This document shows, piece by piece, positions 22,159-30,504 of a DNA stretch of 64,000 nucleotides. This stretch comes from Acidobacteriota bacterium (lineage in GTDB: Bacteria; Acidobacteriota; Blastocatellia; Pyrinomonadales; Pyrinomonadaceae): NCBI GenBank assembly GCA_019639135.1, contig JAHBSL010000003.1, forward strand, positions 186,001-250,000. The letters are read 5' to 3'. How positions within the stretch are numbered: the stretch's first letter is position 1; every line of letters starts with the position of its first letter. The position numbers and the translations under genes were made by a program. A model generated the notes under the pieces. That model was not told where the DNA came from. It saw only the letters and a program-made list of their open reading frames with translations, and made no database searches.

Positions 22159-24231
22159 ATGATCTCCATAGAAAGAAAAAACGTTCCGCTTAGAGAACTC
22201 TGTTGCCGCCCGGCGATGAGCCTATCCATTTTTGCGGCGCTCATCGCGTTCGCATTCTCCGCGACGGCCCAATCGCCGACCCCGACACCAGAAGACCGGT
22301 TCACGATCAAAGGTAGTACCGAGATCAGCGCCCGCTGGGTTGACGTAGAGGGCAGCGAGAACAAGTTCCGAAGCGATTTCAACTACAAACGCGGCTTTCG
22401 TGTTTTCGATTCAGGATTGACGATCGAGGACACAAGCAAGTCAGGCTCCAAGGCGTTTGATGCTTTGACCATTTTAGGATCGGGTTGGGGAGCAGACCCG
22501 AACGGTTATTTCCGTGCGAACATGGAGCGCGACGGTTACTACCGCTTCGACGCTAATGTTCGCAGGGTTGTTTATTTCAACAATGTGAATAATCACGCGG
22601 TCGGAAACGATCTCCGTAATCTTCACAATTCCGATCGGCGTCGAAACTTCGGCGACCTTGATCTCACCCTTCTTCCGCAGAATCCGAACATTCGTTTCCG
22701 CGTCGGTTATTCGTTTAACTTTGCTGATGGAATGGGCACAACATCAACACGCATCTCGCGTGGAGATGTGTTCCCGGCCACGCAGGATGTGGACTACACA
22801 GCCAACGATTTTCGTGTAGGCGCGGACGGCAAGGTTCTGGGCTTCAATCTCTCGGGAACCTACGGTTATCGGTCGTTCAAGGATCGGACCCGCTTCTTCG
22901 TGAACAACGATCCGGGCGACGTTACGACCAACACGGTCAGGATCAATTCGATGGAGCGGACCTATCCGATCGACGGCGAGACCCATTTTGGTGTCTTTAG
23001 CCTCAACCGGACGTTCGCGAAAGTTTTCGACGTAACGGCGAAGGTGACGCACGCAGCGGTCGCGACGGACTTTACATTCGATGAGGTTGTCAATTATTTC
23101 AATTCAACGAATGTTAACGTTATCGATACCTATAATGCTGTTGGTGATTCAAAGCGTTTGCAGACCCGAGCCGATCTTGGTTTGACATGGCGAATAGCGG
23201 ATAGGTTCCGCATCTCGAACACGTTCAATTTTGACGGGTTCAATATCAACGGCGGAAATGTCTATCAATTTGTCGGCGTTCCGGGATCGACGACCCGGCA
23301 ACTCAACTACACGGCGACGCGTTACCGTCGCTACACGAACACGCTCGAGGGCGATTTCCAGGTCAACAATCGGTTTGGATTCAATATCGGCTGGCGCTAT
23401 ACGCACCGTGAGGTTGCTCTTGGTATCTCTACGGTGAATTTTGGTACGCCGATACCTGCGATCAATCCGGAAGAGGCCGAGAACTCGACCCACTCGGTGA
23501 TCTTCGGTACGAAGTTCAAGCCAACGTCGAATTGGACGGTCTTTGCCGACATCGAGGCCGGCAAGGCAGATAACGTCTTTACGCGGCTCGCGAATTATGA
23601 GTTCGCAAATTTCCGGGTAAGAAGCCGAACGCATTTCAACAAGTTCGCCGTTAATTTTTCCTTGATCACCAAGGATAATGACAACCCCGGACAGAGCGTA
23701 ACGGCTCCGACGGCATCGTTCGTCACCGAAGTACGCAGCCGCATCTTCTCAAGCTCGGTCGATTGGAATCCGATCGACGAGGTCAGCATTACCAGCGGCT
23801 ACGATTACCATTGGCTAACGAGCGAGGTCTCAGTGCTGATCCCGCTTGGCGGGCCGGCAACTCCGGGACTTAGCCAGTACTTTGTTCGCGACAATTACTT
23901 CTTCATCGACGGCAGCTTCCGTCCGCATCCGCGGGTCGGCATCTTCGGCAGCTTCCGATGGAACAAGGACAACGGAGCGAATGTTGCTATTCCGCCGCTC
24001 GGTTCTTCGCTGATCTTCAGCGAGTACCCGATCGACCTGAAGATGCCGGAAGTGAGAGGCACATTCAGGCTCAATCGCTACATGGACTGGAGCGTCGGCT
24101 ATCAATACTTTGACTACAGCGAGCTGACGCCGCAGCAAGTTCAGTACGGCATTGCTCCGCAGAACTACAACGCACATCTTCCGTATGTTTCGCTGAGGAT
24201 CTACCTCGGCCGTGCGGCTATGGACAGATAG
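22159..24231 (+). CDS. MtrB/PioB-family outer-membrane beta-barrel of a porin-cytochrome complex
   Basis: 690 residues. The signal peptide ends near FAFSATAQ. The rest is a long series of alternating amphipathic strands with aromatic girdle residues (FRVGYSFNFADG, FNLSGTYGYRSF, GFNIGWRYTHREV, WSVGYQYFDYSEL), and the last strand is YVSLRIYLGR. The length suits the 26-28-strand MtrB family. It lies 13 bp after the decahaem gene, the conserved mtrA-mtrB order. The barrel would sheath the decahaem cytochrome. I do not see the N-terminal CxxC present in Shewanella MtrB. No extracellular MtrC-like gene follows. Confidence 0.9.
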   Translation: MISIERKNVPLRELCCRPAMSLSIFAALIAFAFSATAQSPTPTPEDRFTIKGSTEISARWVDVEGSENKFRSDFNYKRGFRVFDSGLTIEDTSKSGSKAFDALTILGSGWGADPNGYFRANMERDGYYRFDANVRRVVYFNNVNNHAVGNDLRNLHNSDRRRNFGDLDLTLLPQNPNIRFRVGYSFNFADGMGTTSTRISRGDVFPATQDVDYTANDFRVGADGKVLGFNLSGTYGYRSFKDRTRFFVNNDPGDVTTNTVRINSMERTYPIDGETHFGVFSLNRTFAKVFDVTAKVTHAAVATDFTFDEVVNYFNSTNVNVIDTYNAVGDSKRLQTRADLGLTWRIADRFRISNTFNFDGFNINGGNVYQFVGVPGSTTRQLNYTATRYRRYTNTLEGDFQVNNRFGFNIGWRYTHREVALGISTVNFGTPIPAINPEEAENSTHSVIFGTKFKPTSNWTVFADIEAGKADNVFTRLANYEFANFRVRSRTHFNKFAVNFSLITKDNDNPGQSVTAPTASFVTEVRSRIFSSSVDWNPIDEVSITSGYDYHWLTSEVSVLIPLGGPATPGLSQYFVRDNYFFIDGSFRPHPRVGIFGSFRWNKDNGANVAIPPLGSSLIFSEYPIDLKMPEVRGTFRLNRYMDWSVGYQYFDYSELTPQQVQYGIAPQNYNAHLPYVSLRIYLGRAAMDR

Positions 24232-24258
24232 TTTTCGGTCGTCCTCCTCCGAAAAGAG

Positions 24259-24306
24259 AACTGCGGCAGCGATCGCCCCCGGATCGCGGCCGCAGTTTTC
24301 CTTTTT
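24259..24306. terminator. Strong bidirectional terminator between the porin gene and the NapC-type gene
   Basis: AACTGCGGC pairs with GCCGCAGTT and, inside that, GCGATC with GATCGC. TTTT and TTTTT follow on the plus strand; the minus strand also has T-rich sequence after the stem. It separates converging transcripts. Confidence 0.88.
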
Positions 24307-24319
24307 AAATTTCCTCAGC

Positions 24320-25945
24320 CTATTTTGTGATCTTATAGTTTTGGCCCGTGTGGCACTCCGCACACTGGAACCGGGAGATATCACCGAGGTTCAGCGGATG
24401 CTGGAACGCCCGGTCGCCGGTGTGGCAGGCGGCGCATTGCCAGGTGTTTCGGTCGCCGAGGTTCACCGGATGCTGGAACAAGCCGTCCGTCGGAACTATC
24501 CGCTGGCCTGCGAAGGTCTGGTCGAGCGTTGTATGGCAAACGGCACAGTCGTTGCGGATGACGCGGCCCTCGGGGCTCTTGTGCTGGCCGTCATGGCAGC
24601 GGAAGCAACCCTGTGCATTGAAGTGGCCGATGTTGTTGGTATGGCTCGACCAATCGGTCTTCATCTCGGGGAAGAAGTACGTCCGGTAGATACTTGCAAC
24701 CTCGGATGCGGCAGCATCGACCGAAGCACGCTTGGCCGAGTAAACGTCAGGGTAGGTTTCACGATAGTAGCGCGGCAGATCGGCAAGTATCACCGCGACC
24801 GCTTCGTCCTCGGTGTTGTATTTGCGGGCGAGGACTTCGACGGCTTTCATCTTAAGGAAAGGCAGGGTCACATCGAGCCGGGCTGCGGCGAACGCCTGAT
24901 CTACGGCCTGGTTCGGTGAGAGGTAAATATGTGCCGGGCGATTGTGGCAGTCGATGCAGTCCATCCTCTTCTTTTCGGCCTGTTCGATCGCCTGTGCCGT
25001 CAGGTTCGCGCTTGCGGAGGTGTATTCGATGATCTGTCCGTCCTTTGTTTTCATCCGCACCCAGGGGATCTCCTGGCGTCGCTCATCGGTAGCAACATAT
25101 GTGATCTCGTTATCGAGATTCATGTGCCAATGGATGCCGCCGACCTCGCCGCGTTCCGGACTGCCGCCGCCGACCTTGATCATCATTCGGATCTGCCGCA
25201 GCGAGTTGTTCTCGTCATAGCCGTAATGATTAAAGACCTTAAGCTTGTCACCGTAATACTTTTCCGGCCAATGACATTTGGCACAGGTCTCATTGGCGTT
25301 GCGCATGTTGTGGATCGGCGTTTTGATCGGGCGGTCGTAGGTATCAAAAGCGACGGCGTAGAGCTGCCGCATCCCGTTGAACTTTGAGCGGACGTACCAC
25401 TCCGGACCGCCGCCGACGTGGCAATCAACGCATTTGATGCTGGCGTGTGGAGCGGCCTGGTGCGAAATGAACTCGGGCTTCATCACCGTATGGCATTGCT
25501 CGCCGCAAAACGAGACCGACTCCGTATATTCGAACGCCCGGTAGCTGCCGAATGCCGTCAGAAAGAGGAAGATGAACCCGCCCGCGATCAGGGCAACGAG
25601 CGATCGGCGACACGAGGGGTCGTTGAGATCGAGGACCGGATACGGAGCGATCGGTGAATCAGGCTGCTTCCGCCGCCTTCGCCGCTCGAGCAGAGCTCCA
25701 ACGATCGCGACAAAGAAGCCGAACCCCATAACCGACGGCAGCAGAATGTAAGTAACAAGAACAGTGTAGGGATTGTCCGAGCCGCCCGAAAACTCGACAA
25801 GCACAAGGAGCGCAATGCTGGTAAGTGCGGCGATGACGATGGCGAAGCCCGCAAAGCTGATGAAATTACGGAAAAGGCTGGGCTTTCTAGGCTTTTCTTC
25901 CTCGGGTTTCGGCGTTTCTTCTTGCTTAACGTTCTCTTCGCTCAT
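24320..25945 (-). CDS. NapC/NirT-type membrane multihaem quinol dehydrogenase
   Basis: 541 residues. Three membrane segments lie at about 29-52, 63-86 and 113-136, followed by a periplasmic haem domain. Seven CxxCH motifs are present (CVDCH, CAKCH, CIDCH, CFRCH, CAVCH, CAACH, CAECH), plus an unusual first motif C-G-E-Q-C-H with three residues between the cysteines. FCGEQCHTVMKPEF...HASIKCVDCHVGGGPEWYVRSKFNG is the NapC/NirT signature. It should take electrons from membrane quinol and give them to periplasmic cytochromes. The last 50 residues repeat a short unit (QHPVNLGDRNTWQCAACH / QHPLNLGDISRFQCAECH). It is the last gene of the minus-strand cytochrome operon. Confidence 0.92.
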   Translation of the reverse strand: MSEENVKQEETPKPEEEKPRKPSLFRNFISFAGFAIVIAALTSIALLVLVEFSGGSDNPYTVLVTYILLPSVMGFGFFVAIVGALLERRRRRKQPDSPIAPYPVLDLNDPSCRRSLVALIAGGFIFLFLTAFGSYRAFEYTESVSFCGEQCHTVMKPEFISHQAAPHASIKCVDCHVGGGPEWYVRSKFNGMRQLYAVAFDTYDRPIKTPIHNMRNANETCAKCHWPEKYYGDKLKVFNHYGYDENNSLRQIRMMIKVGGGSPERGEVGGIHWHMNLDNEITYVATDERRQEIPWVRMKTKDGQIIEYTSASANLTAQAIEQAEKKRMDCIDCHNRPAHIYLSPNQAVDQAFAAARLDVTLPFLKMKAVEVLARKYNTEDEAVAVILADLPRYYRETYPDVYSAKRASVDAAASEVASIYRTYFFPEMKTDWSSHTNNIGHFNAQGCFRCHDGQHKSPEGRVIRNDCAVCHTTLDQTFAGQRIVPTDGLFQHPVNLGDRNTWQCAACHTGDRAFQHPLNLGDISRFQCAECHTGQNYKITK

Positions 25946-25999
25946 CGATTCGTTCTCCAGTCGTCTCTGTCAACTCACTCCGCGGCCCTAAAAGCGCAA

Positions 26000-26038
26000 G
26001 CAAGCGGCGTGACCGTTTTCGGGTCATCGCCGGCTTGC
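26000..26038 (-). terminator. Large hairpin between the monohaem and NapC-type cytochrome genes
   Basis: GCAAGC-GGCG-TGACC pairs with GGTCA-CGCC-GCTTGC, interrupted by two single-base bulges, around a 7-nt loop. On the minus strand CTTTTAGG follows, a weak T-tract. It may partially terminate or protect the operon message ahead of the NapC-type gene. Confidence 0.55.
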
Positions 26039-26047
26039 TCGAGGAGG

Positions 26048-26063
26048 GAACGCAGTTGCGTTC
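26048..26063. repeat. Perfect inverted repeat within the cytochrome operon
   Basis: GAACGCA and TGCGTTC flank a 2-bp centre. It is located next to the larger hairpin, upstream of the NapC-type gene. It could be an additional operator; no protein is suggested by the sequence. Confidence 0.5.
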
Positions 26064-26114
26064 ACGGATGTTCCTTTACAGTTGCTTTGTATCAACCTTT
26101 GGTGCGGCTTCCGG

Positions 26115-26456
26115 TCATTCGCTCGGCGGTGTCCGGAGTTCGCGCATATATTTCACGAGTGCAAGTGCCTTTGCTTCATCAATGCCTTTATCGCGATATG
26201 CGGGCATATGAGGCGGCTTGGCCGCTTTCTTTCCGTCAAGGATCGCCTTGACCATCTCTTCGTCTGTCATCTCAGTATCGAAGGATTTTTCGGCCTTTGG
26301 CGAGTGGCACATCGCACACTTTGCCTTATAAACGGCGGCCGTATCGTCATCAGCGAGCGGAGCCGCGTTAGAGATATCCGGCCGTGCGGCTAGAATCAAG
26401 AAAACAGGTAACAGAATGGCTGCGATAGCGACAAATTTTACGGGGATGTTTTTCAT
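26115..26456 (-). CDS. Monohaem c-type cytochrome
   Basis: 113 residues from the ATG at 26456, preceded by GGGAG. Signal peptide (KFVAIAAILLPVFLILAARPDISNAAP), then a class I cytochrome c domain: haem motif CAMCH and a distal Met in PPHMPAYRDK, with the C-terminal helix ALALVKYMRELR. It would be a small soluble periplasmic electron shuttle between the NapC-type dehydrogenase and the multihaem proteins or another acceptor. It belongs to the minus-strand operon that starts at 28732. Confidence 0.92.
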   Translation of the reverse strand: MKNIPVKFVAIAAILLPVFLILAARPDISNAAPLADDDTAAVYKAKCAMCHSPKAEKSFDTEMTDEEMVKAILDGKKAAKPPHMPAYRDKGIDEAKALALVKYMRELRTPPSE

Positions 26457-26616
26457 AATACAGGCTCCCAACTGTTAGTGCTCGGGAGAGCTTACCGGAA
26501 CCCGTCCGGTGCATTAAGCCAAGTCCGCAATCCGTGTTCCGTAACGGAAGCTCAATAAATTCGCACCTATAATTTGCCCAAGGGCCGCGCTCACCGCGAA
26601 TTTCATTGCCGAATGG

Positions 26617-27558
26617 TCAAAACCTCGCGAAGTTTTCCGCGCTTCGAAATTCCGCCGTGAACTTGAAGTTCTCGCCTTTATGACAGCGGCTGCAGGAGGC
26701 GAAATCCTCGCCGCCGAACGCCCGCTTGCCGTTGTGGCAGGTAGCACAGTTCTGCCCACGTGCCGTCGCAAGGTGCATGACGGCGGCCGGGGCGGTCATC
26801 TGCCTTCCTCTTGGGGCACCGGGCCTTACATTGTGGCAGCTATTGCAGCTAAGCCTTTGTTTGGAGCCGTGCGCAGAGTGCGAGAAATTTGCAGCAAGTG
26901 CCCTGATGCCGCCGAGCCGAGGCCCGGGCGAGCCGGCTTCGTGGCAGGTAGCACAGGACGCAATGTCATTGCCTTCGAACTGAGCGTTGGGCGAATGGCA
27001 CTGAAAGCACGTCGCGTGTGAATTCGCCCGCGTCGGCACGGAAAACGTCGCACCCGAACGGGCCGGCTGGTGGCAATCGGCGCAGTTGGAATGCGGCGTA
27101 TGCTTCGCGTGGTCAAATTTTGCATTGAACGACCGAAGCGTTGGAAATTCTTTCATCGCACCGGTTGCCGAGTCCGTGTGGCAGATGGTGCAGATCTGTC
27201 CCTGCGGTTCCTTGAAGTGCTCTACGTGGCAACTCGCGCACGGGATGTGGCCGGAGAACTTCATCTGCGCCGAGTTATCTTCGCGTGTATGGCAGACGAG
27301 GCAAGGAAGCCGGGCGTGCTGTTCATTATCGTGGCCGAACTTCGAATAATCACCTTCAGGAAACTCGAATTTTACTTGAGTCGATTCGGCAACGGGCGTC
27401 GGAGTTGCGGCCGCGTTCAGCGCCGTTTGCTCCGGCGAAGAACCGCAGGCGGCAAAATAGAGCGAAGCGGCGAGCACGGCGAATGCGACCGCCGCGAGCT
27501 TGGACGCCCGCATTGCGGAAGAGCTGTTCGCTTTGGGGTTGTTGCCTTCCGGTCCCAT
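26617..27558 (-). CDS. Nine-haem c-type cytochrome, probable lipoprotein
   Basis: 313 residues from the ATG at 27558, 8 bp after the upstream nine-haem gene. The signal sequence ends LYFAACGSS, so Cys38 may be lipidated. Nine CxxCH motifs follow: CLVCH, CASCH, CTICH, CADCH, CFQCH, CATCH, CNSCH, CATCH, CSRCH. Spacing with F-x-H-x-x-H segments (FDHAKHTPHSNCADCH, FSHSAHGSKQRLSCNSCH) resembles the cytochrome c7/c3-type repeat. Lipidation would allow attachment to the outer membrane. It might be the surface or periplasmic partner of the MtrAB-like conduit; this is inference. Confidence 0.9.
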   Translation of the reverse strand: MGPEGNNPKANSSSAMRASKLAAVAFAVLAASLYFAACGSSPEQTALNAAATPTPVAESTQVKFEFPEGDYSKFGHDNEQHARLPCLVCHTREDNSAQMKFSGHIPCASCHVEHFKEPQGQICTICHTDSATGAMKEFPTLRSFNAKFDHAKHTPHSNCADCHQPARSGATFSVPTRANSHATCFQCHSPNAQFEGNDIASCATCHEAGSPGPRLGGIRALAANFSHSAHGSKQRLSCNSCHNVRPGAPRGRQMTAPAAVMHLATARGQNCATCHNGKRAFGGEDFASCSRCHKGENFKFTAEFRSAENFARF

Positions 27559-27565
27559 TACTTTT

Positions 27566-28732
27566 TCAGTTCCCTGCCATAGCCGCCACCGCCTTGATGT
27601 GCGATTCGGGTATCGGCTGCGAGCCGAAGGACAAGTGGCACTTGACGCAGCGAAATGAGGCATCGGCCTTTCGCGAATCGATCTCAAAGTTCAGTATCCC
27701 GCCGTCGTCCGAGGTCGCAGTAATGTGACAGTTGTTGCACGATGTGATGGCGACCTTCATCGAACGCGGATCGAGCGTTTTTAGTGCTGAGACATCGTGG
27801 CACGTGGCGCAATCCAACTCGGCGTGGCTCGCGAACTCGTGACGGAATGTCCCGGACGAATAGCGGGTTGACCAGGCATCGCGGATGATCCGGTCGCGGA
27901 GCCCGACGCGTGCCCATAGCTCTTTGTCGAAATCGGCCGGCGGCTGCTTTTGCTTCATCGCATGGCAAGCGGCACAGTTCGTCGGTGCAGGCTCGATGCC
28001 GGTATCGGTCGAGTGGCAAGTGAAGCACGTCGTATGGCCGATCGGCGATGTCTTGAAGGTTCCCTTTTTCAGCCAGAAATTGTCGCCGAGGTCTTTCGGT
28101 GGTGCCGCCGCAAATTCAGCGTCGGAATCGCCCTGCGGCATATGTGTTTGATGGCAGACCTTGCAGCTTTCCTCGCTCCGCCGCATCCGCGTCCATCCGG
28201 CACGGACGAATTCGACCGCCTGCGGTCGAAGCTCGGAGACGATATCGACGTGCGTCGAGTGCGGGAAGTTAATGTCGAAGTCCGATTCTGCGTCCTTGCC
28301 CTTCGGAGAAGCGTCAAAGACCTCACGCGGATTTGGGAATGGATGGCGAGTGCTGTTACGCGGTCCCGGGTTCGTATGGCAGATGGTGCAGATCTGCGGG
28401 CGTGCACCGCGAAAGAACTGCTGGCGATGGCAGTTTATGCACGAGGCGTGGCTCGGGTATTCGGTTATGTCCGGGAACGCACTGTCCGCCGGCCTGACCG
28501 CTTTCCAGTTCTTCGAGGGAAAGCTATGGCACTTTGAGCAATCCATCTTGTGTGCCAAAACATCGTGTGAAAATGTTGAGTACTTTGACTGCGGGGAGGC
28601 TTCAGGGGGTTCGAGCGGCGAGCCATGTATCACCCTTGTTTGGCCGATGAGCGCGAACAGGATAAATCCCGCCGACGCACAGAGTGCAGCGGCGAAGAGC
28701 TTCAACCTAAGATCGCGTCCGGTCCTGTTCAT
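27566..28732 (-). CDS. Nine-haem c-type cytochrome
   Basis: 388 residues with an N-terminal signal or anchor (about 9-32). Nine CxxCH motifs: CSKCH, CINCH, CTICH, CKVCH, CFTCH, CAACH, CATCH, CNNCH, CVKCH. The F-S-H-D-V-L-A-H-K-M-D-C-S-K-C-H start and the C-terminal YSSGTFRHEFASHAELDCATCH are of the c7/c3 type, related to the downstream nine-haem protein. It is the first gene of the minus-strand operon. It faces the ResB-CcsA operon across a shared promoter region containing a perfect CRP/FNR-type operator, so cytochrome and maturation genes are probably controlled together. Confidence 0.92.
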   Translation of the reverse strand: MNRTGRDLRLKLFAAALCASAGFILFALIGQTRVIHGSPLEPPEASPQSKYSTFSHDVLAHKMDCSKCHSFPSKNWKAVRPADSAFPDITEYPSHASCINCHRQQFFRGARPQICTICHTNPGPRNSTRHPFPNPREVFDASPKGKDAESDFDINFPHSTHVDIVSELRPQAVEFVRAGWTRMRRSEESCKVCHQTHMPQGDSDAEFAAAPPKDLGDNFWLKKGTFKTSPIGHTTCFTCHSTDTGIEPAPTNCAACHAMKQKQPPADFDKELWARVGLRDRIIRDAWSTRYSSGTFRHEFASHAELDCATCHDVSALKTLDPRSMKVAITSCNNCHITATSDDGGILNFEIDSRKADASFRCVKCHLSFGSQPIPESHIKAVAAMAGN

Positions 28733-28805
28733 CGGTTCGCCTCAAGCGGCAGACTTATTGGAAAGCGCAAGCCACGTCATTCTAATCGCTACAACGCCGC
28801 GTTAA

Positions 28806-28821
28806 TGTGATGAAGGTCACA
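28806..28821. promoter_or_regulatory. Perfect TGTGA-N6-TCACA operator between divergent cytochrome and maturation operons
   Basis: TGTGA-TGAAGG-TCACA is 74 bp from the start of the minus-strand cytochrome gene and 178 bp from the ResB start. The 28733-28998 gap contains no gene. Confidence 0.87.
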
Positions 28822-28998
28822 TCCGGCCTAAAGACCGGTTGCTAAACTTCCCTGCGAGAAACTTCGCAGCAATTCCGTCAGCCTCACGTGTTTTTCTGCG
28901 ATCCGGGGCCGGATCCGGGCAAAATTCATCAACGGCACAAGGCTTGCCACATGCCGATTGATGCCAAAAGGGGCCTCGCGCTCACATCCGGAGAACAA

Positions 28999-30504
28999 AT
29001 GAGTTTACCTGCAGTCCAGAACGCGGAACCGATAGGAGCGGTCGGCGAAGTTCGCCTTCGCCGCGGAACGTTGGACAAGGTTTTGAAGTTTGCGGGTTCC
29101 GTTCGGGTCGGAATTGTGCTCCTGGTCCTTCTCGGGGCGGCGTGTACCATCGGCATGCTGGTGATGCAGCAGAACGTTAACGGCTTTTCGGAGTATTATG
29201 CCGAGCTGACGCCGGCACAGAGAACGGTTTATGGTTCTCTCGGCTTTTTCAATATCTACTACGCCTGGTACTTCAATGCTCTGCTTGCTGCCCTTTCGCT
29301 AAACATCATCATCTCAACGCTCGATCGTCTGCCAAAGATATTGCCCTACTTTTCGCGGCCGGCCTCGACGGTTCCGCTTCGCTGGCTCCGCGACCAAAGG
29401 AACTCGGCTTCGGTAACGCTCGGGGCGGCGCCTGACGAAACGGCTGCGGCGATCGAGAACGCATTCATGAAGGCCGGCTGGGGAAAGCCGGTCCGCAGCG
29501 AACGAAGAGGGATCACATACTTTTTTGCCGAAAAGGGCAAATGGAACAGGCTTGCTTTTTGCGCCGTTCACGTGGCGTTGCTGACCATATTTCTCGGCGG
29601 ATTCCTGACGGCCCAACTCGGAAGCAACGGCAACCTTCCGCTTTACCCGGGCCAGACGACGAATCTTATTTTCGACACCGCGTTTGACCTTGACCGGATG
29701 CGGCAGATAACGAAGCAGCTTCCCTTCGAGGTTACTTGCACAGACATCGAGCAGAGGCTGATCCGCCACGACGGACCGCTGACGGCCAACAACACCATCG
29801 ACTGGATAACCCGGTTCACCATCCGCGACGAGACGGGCGTTCACACTGCTGAGGTCGGAATGAACCGGCCCTTCGATCATCGCGGCTATCGCTTTTTCCA
29901 GGCGAGCTTTGTACCGATCGGGCGGGCACGTACCGTTCGAATGGCTGTCACGAATGCTTCGACCGGGGAAACCGAAGAGGTCACGCTCGAGCGCGACGGG
30001 ACGCATCAGCTTGCAGATGGGACGAAGCTGATATTCAGCGAGTTTCGCGGGGATTTCGTCATTGGGCCCGAGGACCCGAACGAGGATACGACCTCTTATC
30101 CAAATCCGGCGGCGATCATTCACGTTGCTCCGCCGGGCAGCGGACTTGAGACGGCAACCGTTTTTGGGCCGGAGATGGCGGACATTCCCGCCGCAAAGAA
30201 GCCATACGGCGGCTACATATTTCGAATGCTTGATTTCGAACGCGTCTCACACCAGCATGTTCTTGCGGTGCAACGCGATCCGGGCTCGACGGTGGTTTAC
30301 ATCGGATTTGGATTGCTGACGTTTACGCTTGCCAGCGTATTTGGCTTCTCGCACCGAAGGGTCTGGGCGGCAGTAGAAAAGGGTGCGGACGGAAATACCG
30401 AGGTCACACTCGGCGGGCATACGAACCGGAATCCGAATGGATTTGACGAGCAGTTTGACGAGCTTACGCAAGCCGTCAAGGGCTTCGGGGAGGAACGGGA
30501 ATGA
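28999..30504 (+). CDS. resB: ResB-type cytochrome c maturation protein (system II)
   Basis: 501 residues from the ATG at 28999 (GGAG at 28990-28993); a longer frame to 28888 is open but less likely. Membrane segments at about 33-57, 86-106, 190-212 and near 430-450; the large extracytoplasmic domain between the last two is the CcsB/ResB feature. RxGIxLLVLLGAACTIGMLV and the YYAWYFNALLAALSLNIIIST motif fit. With CcsA it exports haem and attaches it to CxxCH motifs. The start overlaps nothing; the stop overlaps the CcsA start (ATGA). Confidence 0.9.
   Translation: MSLPAVQNAEPIGAVGEVRLRRGTLDKVLKFAGSVRVGIVLLVLLGAACTIGMLVMQQNVNGFSEYYAELTPAQRTVYGSLGFFNIYYAWYFNALLAALSLNIIISTLDRLPKILPYFSRPASTVPLRWLRDQRNSASVTLGAAPDETAAAIENAFMKAGWGKPVRSERRGITYFFAEKGKWNRLAFCAVHVALLTIFLGGFLTAQLGSNGNLPLYPGQTTNLIFDTAFDLDRMRQITKQLPFEVTCTDIEQRLIRHDGPLTANNTIDWITRFTIRDETGVHTAEVGMNRPFDHRGYRFFQASFVPIGRARTVRMAVTNASTGETEEVTLERDGTHQLADGTKLIFSEFRGDFVIGPEDPNEDTTSYPNPAAIIHVAPPGSGLETATVFGPEMADIPAAKKPYGGYIFRMLDFERVSHQHVLAVQRDPGSTVVYIGFGLLTFTLASVFGFSHRRVWAAVEKGADGNTEVTLGGHTNRNPNGFDEQFDELTQAVKGFGEERE

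Noticed and set aside
28888..28998. N-terminal extension of ResB to 28888
   Set aside because: The extra 37 residues are not membrane or signal-like; ATG 28999 has a good ribosome site.
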